A DNA stretch of 28,475 bases from EX4572-165 sp964581795 (GCA_964581795.1 CAZOPW010000024.1:1-28475), one strand, 5' to 3'; positions 6,516-15,103 are shown, numbered from the stretch's first letter. Translations and numbers: made by a program. The notes: a model not told the origin generated them from the sequence alone.

Positions 6516-7892
6516 TTATGATGAATCATTGATAAATTCCTTTGTTTTTTTAGTGAATTTTTCTACGAACTCATTAACCTGTTTTTGTGTTTTTGCTTCA
6601 ACAGTCAATCGAATCAAAGGACTTGTATTTGATGCCCGTATCAACACCCATCCTTCAGGAAAATCAATACGAACACCATCCAATGTATTCGTGTTTTCAT
6701 ATCTCTTTGTAAAAGATTTTTTTAACTGTTTCATTACATCAAATTTTATATCATCGCCACATGAGATTTCTACTTTTTTCGTTGGATAGGAAGGTATTTC
6801 ATCTTTCAGTTCTGCAAGTGATTTATCATTATCTTGAAGCACTTCAGCAATTTTTAGTGGAATGATCAAGGCATCATCGAAAAGGAAATATTTAGGAATA
6901 ATCAAATGACCTGAAGATTCAATTCCTAATAACGCCCGCTCTTTTTTTGCATGATACGTTAAAAAAGTATGTCCAACTTGAATTTGTTTGATAGAAAACC
7001 CTAACGGAGTTAATTGTTCAGATACTGTTTTTGAACATTCCACGTTTGCAATAATGGTCCCTCTTTTATCGTCTAAACCATATTTCCCTATAATAATCCC
7101 CGTTTCATCTGCTGAAAGAACTCTACCAGAATTGTCAACAATCACTGCACGATCTCCATCTCCATCAAATGCAACACCAAAATCACAATGTTCTTTTTTT
7201 ACAGTATTTCTTAAAGATTCTAAATTTTCAGGTTTTGGATCAGAAGGTCGCTGCGAAAAGAGTGGGTCAGGGTTACAGTAGACTCGAACCAAGTCAAGTC
7301 CAAGTTTAGTGAAAATATCAGGAGCAGATAGAGTCATACTTGCTCCACCACAATCCACAGCCACTCGAAGTTTTTTTGAAAACTGAAATGATTCATCAAA
7401 AAATGATTTATACAATTCCTTAGCATCAACGATATCTACTCTTCCAACGGTTGCATAATCTGATTCATCCCATTTACCCTGTAATGTGTTATCTCTTATT
7501 TGATTAAGTTCATCTTCAGGAAGCCCAACACCATCACCATAATAAAATTTAATTCCGTTCCATTCAGGAGGAAGATGACTAGCAGTAACAAAAGCGATAA
7601 GATCTTTTTTTAAATTCCATCCTGAAAATAATGTTTGTCCGAATGAAGTTGTTTGTGTGTATGTTACATTTACACCTGATGCTATGACACCAGAAATAAA
7701 AGCATGAACGAGGACATGACTAGATTGTCTAATATCATTTCCAACTGCCATTGTTTTTCCATGTAGGTTATTTTTAACGTAAGTTCCTGCGCTTAATCCG
7801 ATTTTGTAAAATAATTCTGGATCGATATCTTTTCCATACAAACCTCTTATATCATATGCTCTGAAAATGTGTGGTGAAATCTCTTTGGTCAT
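6516..7892 (-). CDS. Phosphomannomutase/phosphoglucomutase family protein
   Basis: Alpha-D-phosphohexomutase (458 aa from the ATG at 7892) that interconverts hexose 6-phosphate and 1-phosphate, feeding nucleotide-sugar synthesis. The four family signatures are present, numbered from the GTG two codons upstream: phosphoserine loop TASHLPPEWNGIKF (S107), metal loop VAFDGDGDR (D245, D247, D249), sugar-specificity loop GIESSGHL (325-332) and phosphate loop RASNTSPLIR (421-430). The active loop has Leu where Asn is standard (TASHNP). The ATG at 7892 lies about 28 nt after a TATA box, implying a leaderless message. It lies immediately downstream of, and on the same strand as, a nucleotidyltransferase gene that could use its product. 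Mannose versus glucose versus other sugars cannot be told from sequence alone. Confidence 0.9.
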   Translation of the reverse strand: MTKEISPHIFRAYDIRGLYGKDIDPELFYKIGLSAGTYVKNNLHGKTMAVGNDIRQSSHVLVHAFISGVIASGVNVTYTQTTSFGQTLFSGWNLKKDLIAFVTASHLPPEWNGIKFYYGDGVGLPEDELNQIRDNTLQGKWDESDYATVGRVDIVDAKELYKSFFDESFQFSKKLRVAVDCGGASMTLSAPDIFTKLGLDLVRVYCNPDPLFSQRPSDPKPENLESLRNTVKKEHCDFGVAFDGDGDRAVIVDNSGRVLSADETGIIIGKYGLDDKRGTIIANVECSKTVSEQLTPLGFSIKQIQVGHTFLTYHAKKERALLGIESSGHLIIPKYFLFDDALIIPLKIAEVLQDNDKSLAELKDEIPSYPTKKVEISCGDDIKFDVMKQLKKSFTKRYENTNTLDGVRIDFPEGWVLIRASNTSPLIRLTVEAKTQKQVNEFVEKFTKKTKEFINDSS

Positions 7893-7915
7893 ACACACGA
7901 TGCATTCTTTATTTG

Positions 7916-7925
7916 TTATAAAAAA
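7916..7925 (-). promoter_or_regulatory. TATA box of the mutase gene
   Basis: TTTTTATAAC on the minus strand is centred about 28 nt before the ATG at 7892. It predicts transcription starting at the start codon and a promoter separate from the upstream nucleotidyltransferase gene. Confidence 0.5.
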
Positions 7926-8023
7926 TGTAGCATTAAAAAAAATTGAAAAAAATAAAAAATGATGTTTATTGAAATATGTAAAAGTTAAAGAAAAGGAGTT
8001 AAAAAATGAAGAGTAATCTTATT

Positions 8024-9052
8024 TTATTCTCCAATGACATTTCCGATTTGTTTTCGTGGATATCCTTCAGGTATTGGTTGGGTCCAAATTAGCTCATTTT
8101 CAATAGTTGATTGTTCGGACAGAATTTCATTATCTCCCAGTACCACATAGGTTAATACAGCATTTGGTTGGATTTGACTGTTTTCACCTACCACACAATG
8201 ATTAAGAATGCAGTCTGTATCAATGTGTGCATTATCTAATATAATGGAATTTTTAATTTCAGTATTTTTACCAACAAACACATTATCGCCAACTACGGTT
8301 TTTGAAAGTGATCCATGAATAGAGCATTCTGAACCGATATGGTTCGTCTTATTTTTTTTGTCCAAGAGAAATTGATGGACATTAAGATAACTAGTGATTC
8401 GACCAATATCCATCCAATATCCACTGAATTTATATCCATAAAACCGATTAGTATCTTGAATAATTCTAGGGAAGATTTCTTTTTCCATTGACACTAATTT
8501 TCCTGGTTCAATGTAATCAAGTACACTAGGTTCCAATAAATAAGCTCCAGCGTTAATCAAGTTTGATGGAGCATCTTTGGGTTTTGGTTTTTCAACAAAA
8601 CCCGTGATGTTCCCGTCTTGTTCAACATCGGCAACACCAAATTCTGAGACATTATCAACTGGCCATAATGAAATTGTTGCCACAGCATCATGTCTTTTAT
8701 GGAATTGTATCATTTTTGAAAGATTTAGTGAACAAATAATATCGGTGTTTAATACAAAGAATCGACCAGTAATATGATCTTCAGCAAATTTTACTGCTCC
8801 TCCTGTACCTAATGGTTCTGGTTCATCATTTACGATTATTTCCTTATCTAAGTTCAGTGATTGAAGATAATCTTCAATTTGCTTCTTACGATAGTTAACT
8901 GCGAGGATAACTTTATCGACTTCATCTGGTAACGTATTCAGTAGATAAGTTATCATTGGCGTATTCATAATGGGAAGAAGTGATTTTGCTCTCGTATACG
9001 TTAATGGACGGAGTCTTGTACCAAATCCTCCTGCTAACATAATGGCTTCCAT
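8024..9052 (-). CDS. Sugar-phosphate nucleotidyltransferase with left-handed beta-helix tail
   Basis: Enzyme that joins a sugar 1-phosphate to NTP to form NDP-sugar and pyrophosphate; mannose-1-phosphate guanylyltransferase-like is the best guess. From the ATG at 9052 it has 342 aa. The Rossmann-like N domain starts at once with the nucleotide loop MLAGGFGTRLRPLT (residues about 5-18), then AKSLLPIMNTPM, EPLGTGGAV, FVLNTDII and GYWMDIG. Residues about 235-342 are imperfect hexapeptide repeats (VVGDNVFVGKNTEI and similar) typical of a left-handed beta helix. A TTG at 9067 would add five residues. I prefer 9052 because a GGAG lies 8 nt before it, and a TATA-like ATATACA is centred at 9075, about 23 nt before the ATG. 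It is upstream of the mutase on the same strand. Confidence 0.9.
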   Translation of the reverse strand: MEAIMLAGGFGTRLRPLTYTRAKSLLPIMNTPMITYLLNTLPDEVDKVILAVNYRKKQIEDYLQSLNLDKEIIVNDEPEPLGTGGAVKFAEDHITGRFFVLNTDIICSLNLSKMIQFHKRHDAVATISLWPVDNVSEFGVADVEQDGNITGFVEKPKPKDAPSNLINAGAYLLEPSVLDYIEPGKLVSMEKEIFPRIIQDTNRFYGYKFSGYWMDIGRITSYLNVHQFLLDKKNKTNHIGSECSIHGSLSKTVVGDNVFVGKNTEIKNSIILDNAHIDTDCILNHCVVGENSQIQPNAVLTYVVLGDNEILSEQSTIENELIWTQPIPEGYPRKQIGNVIGE

Positions 9053-9192
9053 ACTGGTATCTCCCAACTAAATATACAATTTTAAGGTTGTTAGCAGCCA
9101 TGCACCCATTTCTTTATAAATTTTATTGGTAATCCTAAGCATTGCAATTTTCCTTCTCATTTATGTTAGGAAGCCTTATTTGTGTCGAAAAG

Positions 9193-9206
9193 TTTATTAA
9201 ATAAAA
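9193..9206 (+). promoter_or_regulatory. TATA box of the 62-aa gene
   Basis: An A/T stretch TTATTAAATAAAAT is centred about 27 nt before the ATG at 9229. No Shine-Dalgarno is seen between them, which is the pattern of a leaderless gene. It lies in the divergent spacer shared with the nucleotidyltransferase. Confidence 0.45.
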
Positions 9207-9228
9207 TGAAGGTATAATTGTTGATTCT

Positions 9229-9417
9229 ATGGCAGATAAGGTCGAAGAAAACGTAAAAAGTGTGATGTTTGCTGATGATTCAATTTCTTTGAATACGGAT
9301 GAAGATATTCAACTTCATATCATGCATCGATTTAATATTGATGCAGAAACTCTTGATTGTATGCCTGCATGCAAAGAACCATTGAAATCACTTCTTTGGC
9401 CTGAAAAAAGACAATAA
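9229..9417 (+). CDS. Small acidic protein, 62 aa, unknown
   Basis: A 62-residue protein beginning MADKVEENVKSVMFADD with DCMPACKEP (two Cys four residues apart) near residues 44-52 and a short basic end. It has no signal peptide or membrane segment. A TATA box at leaderless distance, placement between real genes on open sequence, and balanced composition support it as a gene. I do not recognise the family. The next gene, an aminotransferase, has its own TATA (9461-9470) and Shine-Dalgarno, so there is no clear functional tie. Confidence 0.6.
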   Translation: MADKVEENVKSVMFADDSISLNTDEDIQLHIMHRFNIDAETLDCMPACKEPLKSLLWPEKRQ

Positions 9418-9506
9418 CAACTTACCTATAGATTTTCAATTATATCAATCTTTTTACGAAATAATTATAAAAAACACAACGATGTTGAAAACAAACGTGG
9501 TGCTTT

Positions 9507-10727
9507 ATGGGGAATCTTGAAAGATTATATTCTGACAGAGCAGGAAAAATGAGAAAATCGGTTATTCGAGAGTTATTAAAAGTAGCTCAAGATCCTGAAA
9601 TCATTTCCTTTGCTGGTGGTCTTCCAAATCCAAAATCTTTTCCAATAGATGATTTAAATACGATTATACAATCAGTAATGAAAAATTATGGAAAAAATGC
9701 ATTACAATATGGTACCACTCAAGGTTTAACTAATCTAAGGAAATCCCTTGCAGAACGAGCATATAAAGATGGTGTTGAGGGAATTACCGAGGATAATATC
9801 ATAATTACAAATGGGTCACAACAAGCATTAGACATGGTTGGAAAATTATTTTTAAATCCAGGTGATACTGCTTTAGTTGGTTTACCAACGTATTTAGGTG
9901 GCATTAACGCATTTAAAAGTTATGAAAGTAATCTCACTGGGATTCCGCTTGATGAAGATGGATTGCGTGTTGATATTTTAGAAGAGACAATTAAGGATTT
10001 ACTCAAGGAGGACATTATTCCAAAATTTATCTACGTTGTTCCTACTTTTCAAAATCCTGCTGGTGTGGTTATGCCTGAAAAACGGCGGAAACAACTTATT
10101 GATATCGCCCATGAATATGATATTGTCATCGTTGAAGATGATCCATATGGTAAACTTAGTTACGACATTGATCATATTAAACCGATCAAAGCATTTGATG
10201 ATGATGGAAGAGTCATTTATTTATCCACGTTTTCAAAAATCCTTGCTCCTGGTTTTAGACTCGCTTGGACTATCGCATCAGATGAACTCACTCGAAAAAT
10301 GGTGATTTGTAAACAAGCACTTGATCTGTGTACTAACACTTTCACTCAATTTATTGCAAATGAATTCATGCGTCAAGGATCTTTAGATTTACATATATTA
10401 AAAATCAATGAAATGTATAAACCAAAACGAGACAAAATGATTTCTGCAATAGAACAATATTTTCCAGAAGGATATACCTGTAATAAACCTAAAGGTGGAA
10501 TGTTTGCTTGGGTAACACTTCCTGAGGGAATTGATACAGAAACCATGTTTCTTGATGCCATTAAACATAAGGTTGCTTACGTACATGGGAAAGCGTTTCA
10601 TGTTGATGGAGGCGGTGAACGATCAATGCGATTGAATTTTTCATATTCATCAAATGAACAAATCGAGGAAGGAATAAAACGGCTTTCAGCAGTAATAGAG
10701 GAACGACTTGCAGCTATTCATGTGTAA
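9507..10727 (+). CDS. PLP-dependent aminotransferase, class I/II fold (2-aminoadipate/LysN-like group)
   Basis: Cytoplasmic fold-type I aminotransferase (406 aa) that moves an amino group between an amino acid and a 2-oxo acid. Seen in order: ISFAGGLPNPKSFP (about 33-46), TNGSQQALD, FQNPAGVVMP (N183), VEDDPYGKL (D211/D212, Y214), STFSKILAPGFRLAW with the Schiff-base lysine at K244, and a substrate-carboxylate Arg in SMRLNFSY. This set matches the broad group holding 2-aminoadipate, aromatic and branched-chain aminotransferases, so the substrate is unresolved. A GGTG lies 4 nt before the ATG, and TATA-like ATAATTATAA at 9461-9470 is upstream. It is convergent with an Lrp/AsnC regulator, a plausible but unproven regulator of amino-acid use. 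Confidence 0.9.
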   Translation: MGNLERLYSDRAGKMRKSVIRELLKVAQDPEIISFAGGLPNPKSFPIDDLNTIIQSVMKNYGKNALQYGTTQGLTNLRKSLAERAYKDGVEGITEDNIIITNGSQQALDMVGKLFLNPGDTALVGLPTYLGGINAFKSYESNLTGIPLDEDGLRVDILEETIKDLLKEDIIPKFIYVVPTFQNPAGVVMPEKRRKQLIDIAHEYDIVIVEDDPYGKLSYDIDHIKPIKAFDDDGRVIYLSTFSKILAPGFRLAWTIASDELTRKMVICKQALDLCTNTFTQFIANEFMRQGSLDLHILKINEMYKPKRDKMISAIEQYFPEGYTCNKPKGGMFAWVTLPEGIDTETMFLDAIKHKVAYVHGKAFHVDGGGERSMRLNFSYSSNEQIEEGIKRLSAVIEERLAAIHV

Positions 10728-10763
10728 AAAAAAGAAAATGAATGAATTCTAAGAAAAGATTAG

Positions 10764-11288
10764 TTAAAATAATTCTTTTATTTCGTCCATATTTGGATTA
10801 AAAATTCCTGCTTTTTTTACAGGAAAAATATTTTGTAATACAAGTATTTCATTAATCCATAATTGATATTCTTTGGATAACAAATGAGTAAATCGTTTCA
10901 CGTTCTTCATATCTTGAGCGGTGACAATAAACATCCAATCATAATGACCATGAAGATAAGAACTGTCGATTATTTCAATCTCCATTTTCTCAGTGTGATC
11001 TTCCATGGTGAAGTCAATAATTTTTTGAATTGCATCATCTACAGGTTCAGTTGATCGTTTAATAAGGATGATAAATCGTTTCTGGTTTAGTTTCTCATCA
11101 TCAGTAACTGTACAGTATCCCCATATTTTTTTGTTTTTTTCAAGTCGTTTAATTATTCTCCATACTTTTTGACGAGAAAAATTGTATTTTTTTGAAATAT
11201 TTTCAATACTTCCACGAGCGTTTTGCTTTAATGATTTAAGGACTTTTAATTCATCCTTTTTTATTTGTTCCGCACTTTTCCTTGCCAT
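10764..11288 (-). CDS. Lrp/AsnC-family transcriptional regulator
   Basis: DNA-binding regulator of the feast/famine type, usually controlling amino-acid metabolism in response to an amino-acid ligand. Of 174 aa, residues about 8-62 form the winged helix-turn-helix (LKQNARGSIENISKKYNFSR then KVWRIIKRLEKN). Residues about 75-155 form the RAM/ligand domain (IEIIDSSYLHGHYDWMFIV). It is slightly longer than typical because of a C-terminal extension ending NPNMDEIKELF. A GGTGA at 11295-11299 lies 6 nt before the ATG, and the TATA-like CTATAATATATC sits at 11311-11322. It is convergent with the aminotransferase (36-base gap). Confidence 0.88.
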   Translation of the reverse strand: MARKSAEQIKKDELKVLKSLKQNARGSIENISKKYNFSRQKVWRIIKRLEKNKKIWGYCTVTDDEKLNQKRFIILIKRSTEPVDDAIQKIIDFTMEDHTEKMEIEIIDSSYLHGHYDWMFIVTAQDMKNVKRFTHLLSKEYQLWINEILVLQNIFPVKKAGIFNPNMDEIKELF

Positions 11289-11389
11289 GGATTGTCACCA
11301 ATTATTCATCCTATAATATATCATCCTTTAAAAAATTATGTGATTAATACTTACATATCAACTTATAAACGATAAAAAAATGGTATATA

Positions 11390-11509
11390 TCATTTATTAT
11401 CAATGAGATTATCGTAGCAATCCTTACAAATAAGACCAAATTGAGGATGTTGCTGTAGGTCGCAGATTGGCAACAATTTTTGACATTGTCGGCATCGTCT
11501 CTTTTCCAA
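11390..11509 (-). CDS. Zinc-ribbon microprotein, 39 aa, downstream of NAC
   Basis: This ORF fills most of the gap between nac and lrp. Starting at a TTG it reads MEKRRCRQCQKLLPICDLQQ, then HPQFGLICKDCYDNLIDNK. Two CxxC pairs (C6/C9 and C28/C31) at ribbon spacing, plus C16, make a treble-clef or zinc-ribbon fold likely. The start is supported by GGAGTGA, located 7 nt before the TTG and directly after the nac stop codon, so the gene looks co-transcribed and translated right after NAC. No ATG is available in frame. It may bind RNA or ribosome, or be a small adaptor; function is not deducible. Conserved cysteines, Shine-Dalgarno and operon position together argue against chance. Confidence 0.65.
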   Translation of the reverse strand: MEKRRCRQCQKLLPICDLQQHPQFGLICKDCYDNLIDNK

Positions 11510-11523
11510 CCTACATTCACTCC

Positions 11524-11865
11524 TTAATCTGATGAAAGTTTCATTATTGCTTCTGCGATATCGCCATCAGTTTCCTTTAATACTTTCTCAGCTTGTTTTT
11601 TCGATACACCCGTTTGCTCAACAATAAGGTTGATATCTTCATCTGGAAGCTTTTTTTCTCTATTTGCAATAGAAGGGTTACCCGTCACTTGATACGTTTT
11701 TTGACCTTGTGCATCCATTACGGTTACTTCAGCATCTGTAAAAACGAACTCTTTTTTTTCGGTGAGGATAATAACTTTTTCAACATTAGGAATTTCTTTA
11801 ACATTAATACCAAGTTTTTTCATCATTTGGTTCATTTGACGTGGATTCATTCCTCTAGGAAGCAT
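11524..11865 (-). CDS. nac: Nascent polypeptide-associated complex protein (archaeal NAC)
   Basis: Homodimeric chaperone-like factor that binds ribosomes near the tunnel exit and shields nascent chains. The 113-aa protein has a flexible Met-rich N-terminus (MLPRGMNPRQMNQMMKKLGI), the NAC beta domain at about 20-70 (EIPNVEKVIILTEKKEFVF, then TYQVTGNPS) and a C-terminal UBA domain at about 75-113 (VEQTGVSKKQAEKVLKET, then GDIAEAIMKL). GGAGGT at 11877-11882 lies 11 nt before the ATG. It is divergent from nnr and followed 14 bases later by the zinc-ribbon microgene. Confidence 0.95.
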   Translation of the reverse strand: MLPRGMNPRQMNQMMKKLGINVKEIPNVEKVIILTEKKEFVFTDAEVTVMDAQGQKTYQVTGNPSIANREKKLPDEDINLIVEQTGVSKKQAEKVLKETDGDIAEAIMKLSSD

Positions 11866-11958
11866 TTTTTATTTAGACCTCCGAACATTTTTCAAATAAG
11901 TGTCTAACGAAGCACATATATACAGTATAAATTGTTATAGGTTTTGGTGGATGTTTCG
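11866..11958. promoter_or_regulatory. Divergent promoter region of nac and nnr
   Basis: A palindromic TATA-like CATATATA at 11914-11921 can serve either strand. For nac it predicts a start near 11891, upstream of the GGAGGT at 11877-11882. For nnr, either it or the AGTATAAAT at 11924-11932 would give a short leader containing GGTGG at 11946-11950, which lies 8 nt before the ATG at 11959. Confidence 0.45.
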
Positions 11959-13419
11959 ATGATTGCAGCTGATGAAGTGAAAGTTCTTGATATTAATGCT
12001 GAATATTATGGTACACCTCCTGAAAAATTAATGGAGAATGCAGGGAAACATGTTGCTGACTACATTGAAAAGATTGAATCTAATCCTTCTATTGTACTCA
12101 TTTGTGGCCCAGGGAACAACGGCGGTGATGGATTTGTCGCTGCCCGATATTTATCAAAAAAATTTCCAGTACACCTGTTTCTTGTGGGAAAAGAAGAAGA
12201 CATCCGGACATCTATTGCTCGAATGAATTTTACAAAATTAAAATCGTTACCAATTCAATTACATGATTATCGAGATTTAGAAAAAATACCTGAGTATTTA
12301 CCCAATGCCACAGTGATTGTTGATGCCATGCTTGGTGTAGGAATTTCAGGTGAATTAAGAAAACCATACGATCAAATTGTTCAACAAATTAACAACCAAA
12401 ATAACAAACATATCATATCAGTTGACTTACCAACAGGCATGGGTACATCACGTAGTATCCATCCTGAAACCACAATAACGTTCCATGATCAAAAACCAGG
12501 GATGAATGAAGAAAACTGTGGCAAAATCATTGTTGCAGATATTCATATCCCAGATAAAGCACAGACTCATGTAGGTCCTGGAGAACTAACTGTTTATTAT
12601 CCAAAGCCAAAGAAGGAATCTCATAAAGGAGAAAATGGTCGAGTTCTCATCATTGGTGGTGGACCATTTACTGGTGCTCCAGCGTTATCAGCATTGGCAT
12701 CTCTTCGAACAGGAGCTGATCTTGCTTTTGTCGCAACACCAGAGAAAGCAGCAAACACGATAGCTTCGTTTTCACCAAATATCATTGTCTTTCCTCTCTC
12801 CTCAAAAAATAAATTAACCTCTGATGATGTGCCTACAATTACCGCAAAATTTGATCAAATAGATTCAATTCTTATTGGTCCAGGACTAGGATTATCTGAA
12901 GAAACAAAAAATGCAGTACGATCATTAATCTCAAAAGCAGCAGAAGCATCTAAAAGCATTGTAATTGATGCTGACGCAATACAACCTTTCCATAACCATT
13001 ATGATATTATTGGGAATTCACCATGTGTTATTACACCACATGCACATGAATTTTATCAACTCACCGGTGAAAAATTACCTGAAGAGATAGCTGAAAGGCA
13101 ATCAATCGTTGAACGCTGGGCTGAGAAAATCGGGCTAACCTTATTTTTAAAAGGAGAAGTAGATGTATTAAGTAATGGTACGATAACTCGGTTGAACACA
13201 GTACATAACACTGCGATGACTGTTGGGGGAACTGGTGATGTATTAGCAGGAATTATTGCTACTTTATTATCAAAAAAAACCGATCCGATGAAAGCAGCTA
13301 GAATCGCAGCTTTTCTAAATGGGGAAGCAGGAAATATTGCGTTTAGAAAATATTCTTATGGTCTAGTTGCTACGGATATAATAGATAACATACCTGTGGT
13401 GTTGAATAAATATGTTTAA
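11959..13419 (+). CDS. nnr: Bifunctional NAD(P)H-hydrate repair enzyme (epimerase plus ADP-dependent dehydratase)
   Basis: Metabolite-repair enzyme that restores damaged hydrated NAD(P)H. The N-terminal YjeF_N domain (about 1-205) interconverts R and S hydrates and shows LMENAGKH, CGPGNNGGDGFVAARYL (about 49-65) and VDAMLGVGISGE. The C-terminal ribokinase-like domain (about 215-486) dehydrates the S form with ADP and shows HKGENGRVLIIGGG, GPGLG, ITPHAHEF and the catalytic NTAMTVGGTGDVLAGI. The open frame extends to a TTG at 11944, but GGTGG placed 8 nt before the ATG at 11959, and the family-typical beginning MIAADEVKVLD, select 11959 (486 aa). Its last 8 bases overlap the next gene, so translation is probably coupled. 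Confidence 0.95.
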   Translation: MIAADEVKVLDINAEYYGTPPEKLMENAGKHVADYIEKIESNPSIVLICGPGNNGGDGFVAARYLSKKFPVHLFLVGKEEDIRTSIARMNFTKLKSLPIQLHDYRDLEKIPEYLPNATVIVDAMLGVGISGELRKPYDQIVQQINNQNNKHIISVDLPTGMGTSRSIHPETTITFHDQKPGMNEENCGKIIVADIHIPDKAQTHVGPGELTVYYPKPKKESHKGENGRVLIIGGGPFTGAPALSALASLRTGADLAFVATPEKAANTIASFSPNIIVFPLSSKNKLTSDDVPTITAKFDQIDSILIGPGLGLSEETKNAVRSLISKAAEASKSIVIDADAIQPFHNHYDIIGNSPCVITPHAHEFYQLTGEKLPEEIAERQSIVERWAEKIGLTLFLKGEVDVLSNGTITRLNTVHNTAMTVGGTGDVLAGIIATLLSKKTDPMKAARIAAFLNGEAGNIAFRKYSYGLVATDIIDNIPVVLNKYV

Positions 13420-15097
13420 AATGTCTGGAAAGCAAGGTTTGAAAAAAACTTTTGTTTTATTGGGTGCTCTATTTTTTCTTAGTATGTTTTCACCATGTGT
13501 ATCAGCTCAGTATCTTCCAAATACCCATCAGATAAAAACCGCAGTTGATGAAACCACATCCGTGTTTTTCCTTGGCGATATTTCTTTTAATGGTGAATTT
13601 CAAGGTATTTCAATGAATTCATCACAACAATCTTTTACAGAGTATTTTACGATATTAAACAATGATTTTTTTCCTTCTGATCTTCAAAGTTTTTCATCTT
13701 GGGAAGACGTTTATGGTTTCCCTGTGTTTTCAAATACTTCATCTCAACAGGTAAATGCCTATGTAATAAACACAACTAAACTCTCTTCTATTAAAACACT
13801 ATCAATTGAGGATTTATCTGAAAGCATTGAGCAAATATTAACAATTTATGAGAATTGTTCAGTAAACATCTTAGATGGAATTGCATTTATTGGTAGTAAT
13901 AAGACAAAATACGGTGTTATTCATAATGCATCATATGGTATTGGTGGACTACTAAATTTAACTTTATCTGATGCATTCCCATCGACTACATTAGGTTTTA
14001 TATCTGATCAGGAATCTATTATCTCTTTACAAACAAATGGTTCATTCATCCATCCGTTTGAATCAACTGTTGAACTCCGCAGGAATGATCATGTTATCAA
14101 ACGGATTTCTAATCAGAACGAGATAATCCTGATTAAAACACAAAATGAAATGACTCTTACTCAACAATCATTATTTCATTTTTTTCCATTGAAAACAAAT
14201 GAACAAGCAGCTGCATATGGTAATGTTACAATTACAAGAAATGATAATCCAGAAAAAAATTTTCTTTCATTATTGACACAGTTAAAAGTAACGCTTTCCG
14301 AATTTGAATCATTACCTCTAGAAGAAATCAATACATTTCAAGAGGATATAATACTGGATGTAGCTCCTCTTCTTTCTAGATTTTTGAATAGTGGAATGAT
14401 CATTGTTAACGGAATAGAACCGATAACTATTGATGATACAAACAGTGTGGCAAATACAATTATAGCGGGGAGAGGACCATTTTTTACAATGCAAATAGAT
14501 CAACAATCGTCACCTTCATTATCCATTCAAGGTTCGCCTTATCTCGTATTTATTGATGATCATTTGTATACAAATAGTGCTACAAGTTCAGATAATGGAT
14601 TATCTCTTCCATTATTCAGTATCTTTCTTTGGATAGCTGCTATTGGAAGTATTCTTTATTACATGGGCCCAAAAAAATACCACCGATTACAAAAACCTGT
14701 TTCTGAAATTCCGATGTTAAAAAACCGATGGCTCCATTTGTTGCTACCAATTCTTATCATGTTCATCTGTTTTCTCTTTATAGACATCGCTTTCTCTGCT
14801 CGATTTGGACTTAGCTTTCTTAGTCTTCTTAGTTCACAAACCTCCTCAACTATATTAGGGATATTTTTCCTCATACAACTTGTCATCCTCGCAGTTATTT
14901 TTATTATGTATGCTCTTCCAGCACAACTCTTCCATCAAATGATGATTAAAACAACGATTGAAAACAAATATCAAACACTAACAAAAAATATCATTATTCT
15001 CCCCGTTTTTTGGATTGGAATACAACTTTACCTCATAATATTATTTAATATTGTGTTATCATTTCTACCGTTTTCCACATTTAATTTCCTAGGTTGA
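13412..15097 (+). CDS. Exported membrane protein with large N-terminal ectodomain and four C-terminal TM segments, unknown
   Basis: A 561-aa protein of a family I do not recognise. It starts with a signal peptide (KKTFVLLGALFFLSMF, likely cleavage near VSA-Q at residues 30-33). An ectodomain of about 360 residues follows, rich in Ser, Thr and Asn with many N-x-S/T sites, consistent with a surface glycoprotein. Four hydrophobic helices come at about 396-418, 442-462, 478-505 and 527-555. It overlaps the end of nnr by 8 bases and ends 6 bases before the phosphoesterase gene. It is therefore transcriptionally locked between two cytoplasmic enzymes, although nothing in the protein explains why. 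An in-frame ATG at 13421 is an alternative start. Confidence 0.8.
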   Translation: MFKMSGKQGLKKTFVLLGALFFLSMFSPCVSAQYLPNTHQIKTAVDETTSVFFLGDISFNGEFQGISMNSSQQSFTEYFTILNNDFFPSDLQSFSSWEDVYGFPVFSNTSSQQVNAYVINTTKLSSIKTLSIEDLSESIEQILTIYENCSVNILDGIAFIGSNKTKYGVIHNASYGIGGLLNLTLSDAFPSTTLGFISDQESIISLQTNGSFIHPFESTVELRRNDHVIKRISNQNEIILIKTQNEMTLTQQSLFHFFPLKTNEQAAAYGNVTITRNDNPEKNFLSLLTQLKVTLSEFESLPLEEINTFQEDIILDVAPLLSRFLNSGMIIVNGIEPITIDDTNSVANTIIAGRGPFFTMQIDQQSSPSLSIQGSPYLVFIDDHLYTNSATSSDNGLSLPLFSIFLWIAAIGSILYYMGPKKYHRLQKPVSEIPMLKNRWLHLLLPILIMFICFLFIDIAFSARFGLSFLSLLSSQTSSTILGIFFLIQLVILAVIFIMYALPAQLFHQMMIKTTIENKYQTLTKNIIILPVFWIGIQLYLIILFNIVLSFLPFSTFNFLG

Positions 15098-15103
15098 TCC
15101 ATT

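Noticed and set aside
11593..11907. 104-aa plus-strand frame
   Set aside because: Antisense to nac, Phe/Asn/Ile-rich nonsense composition, and it runs into the divergent promoter.
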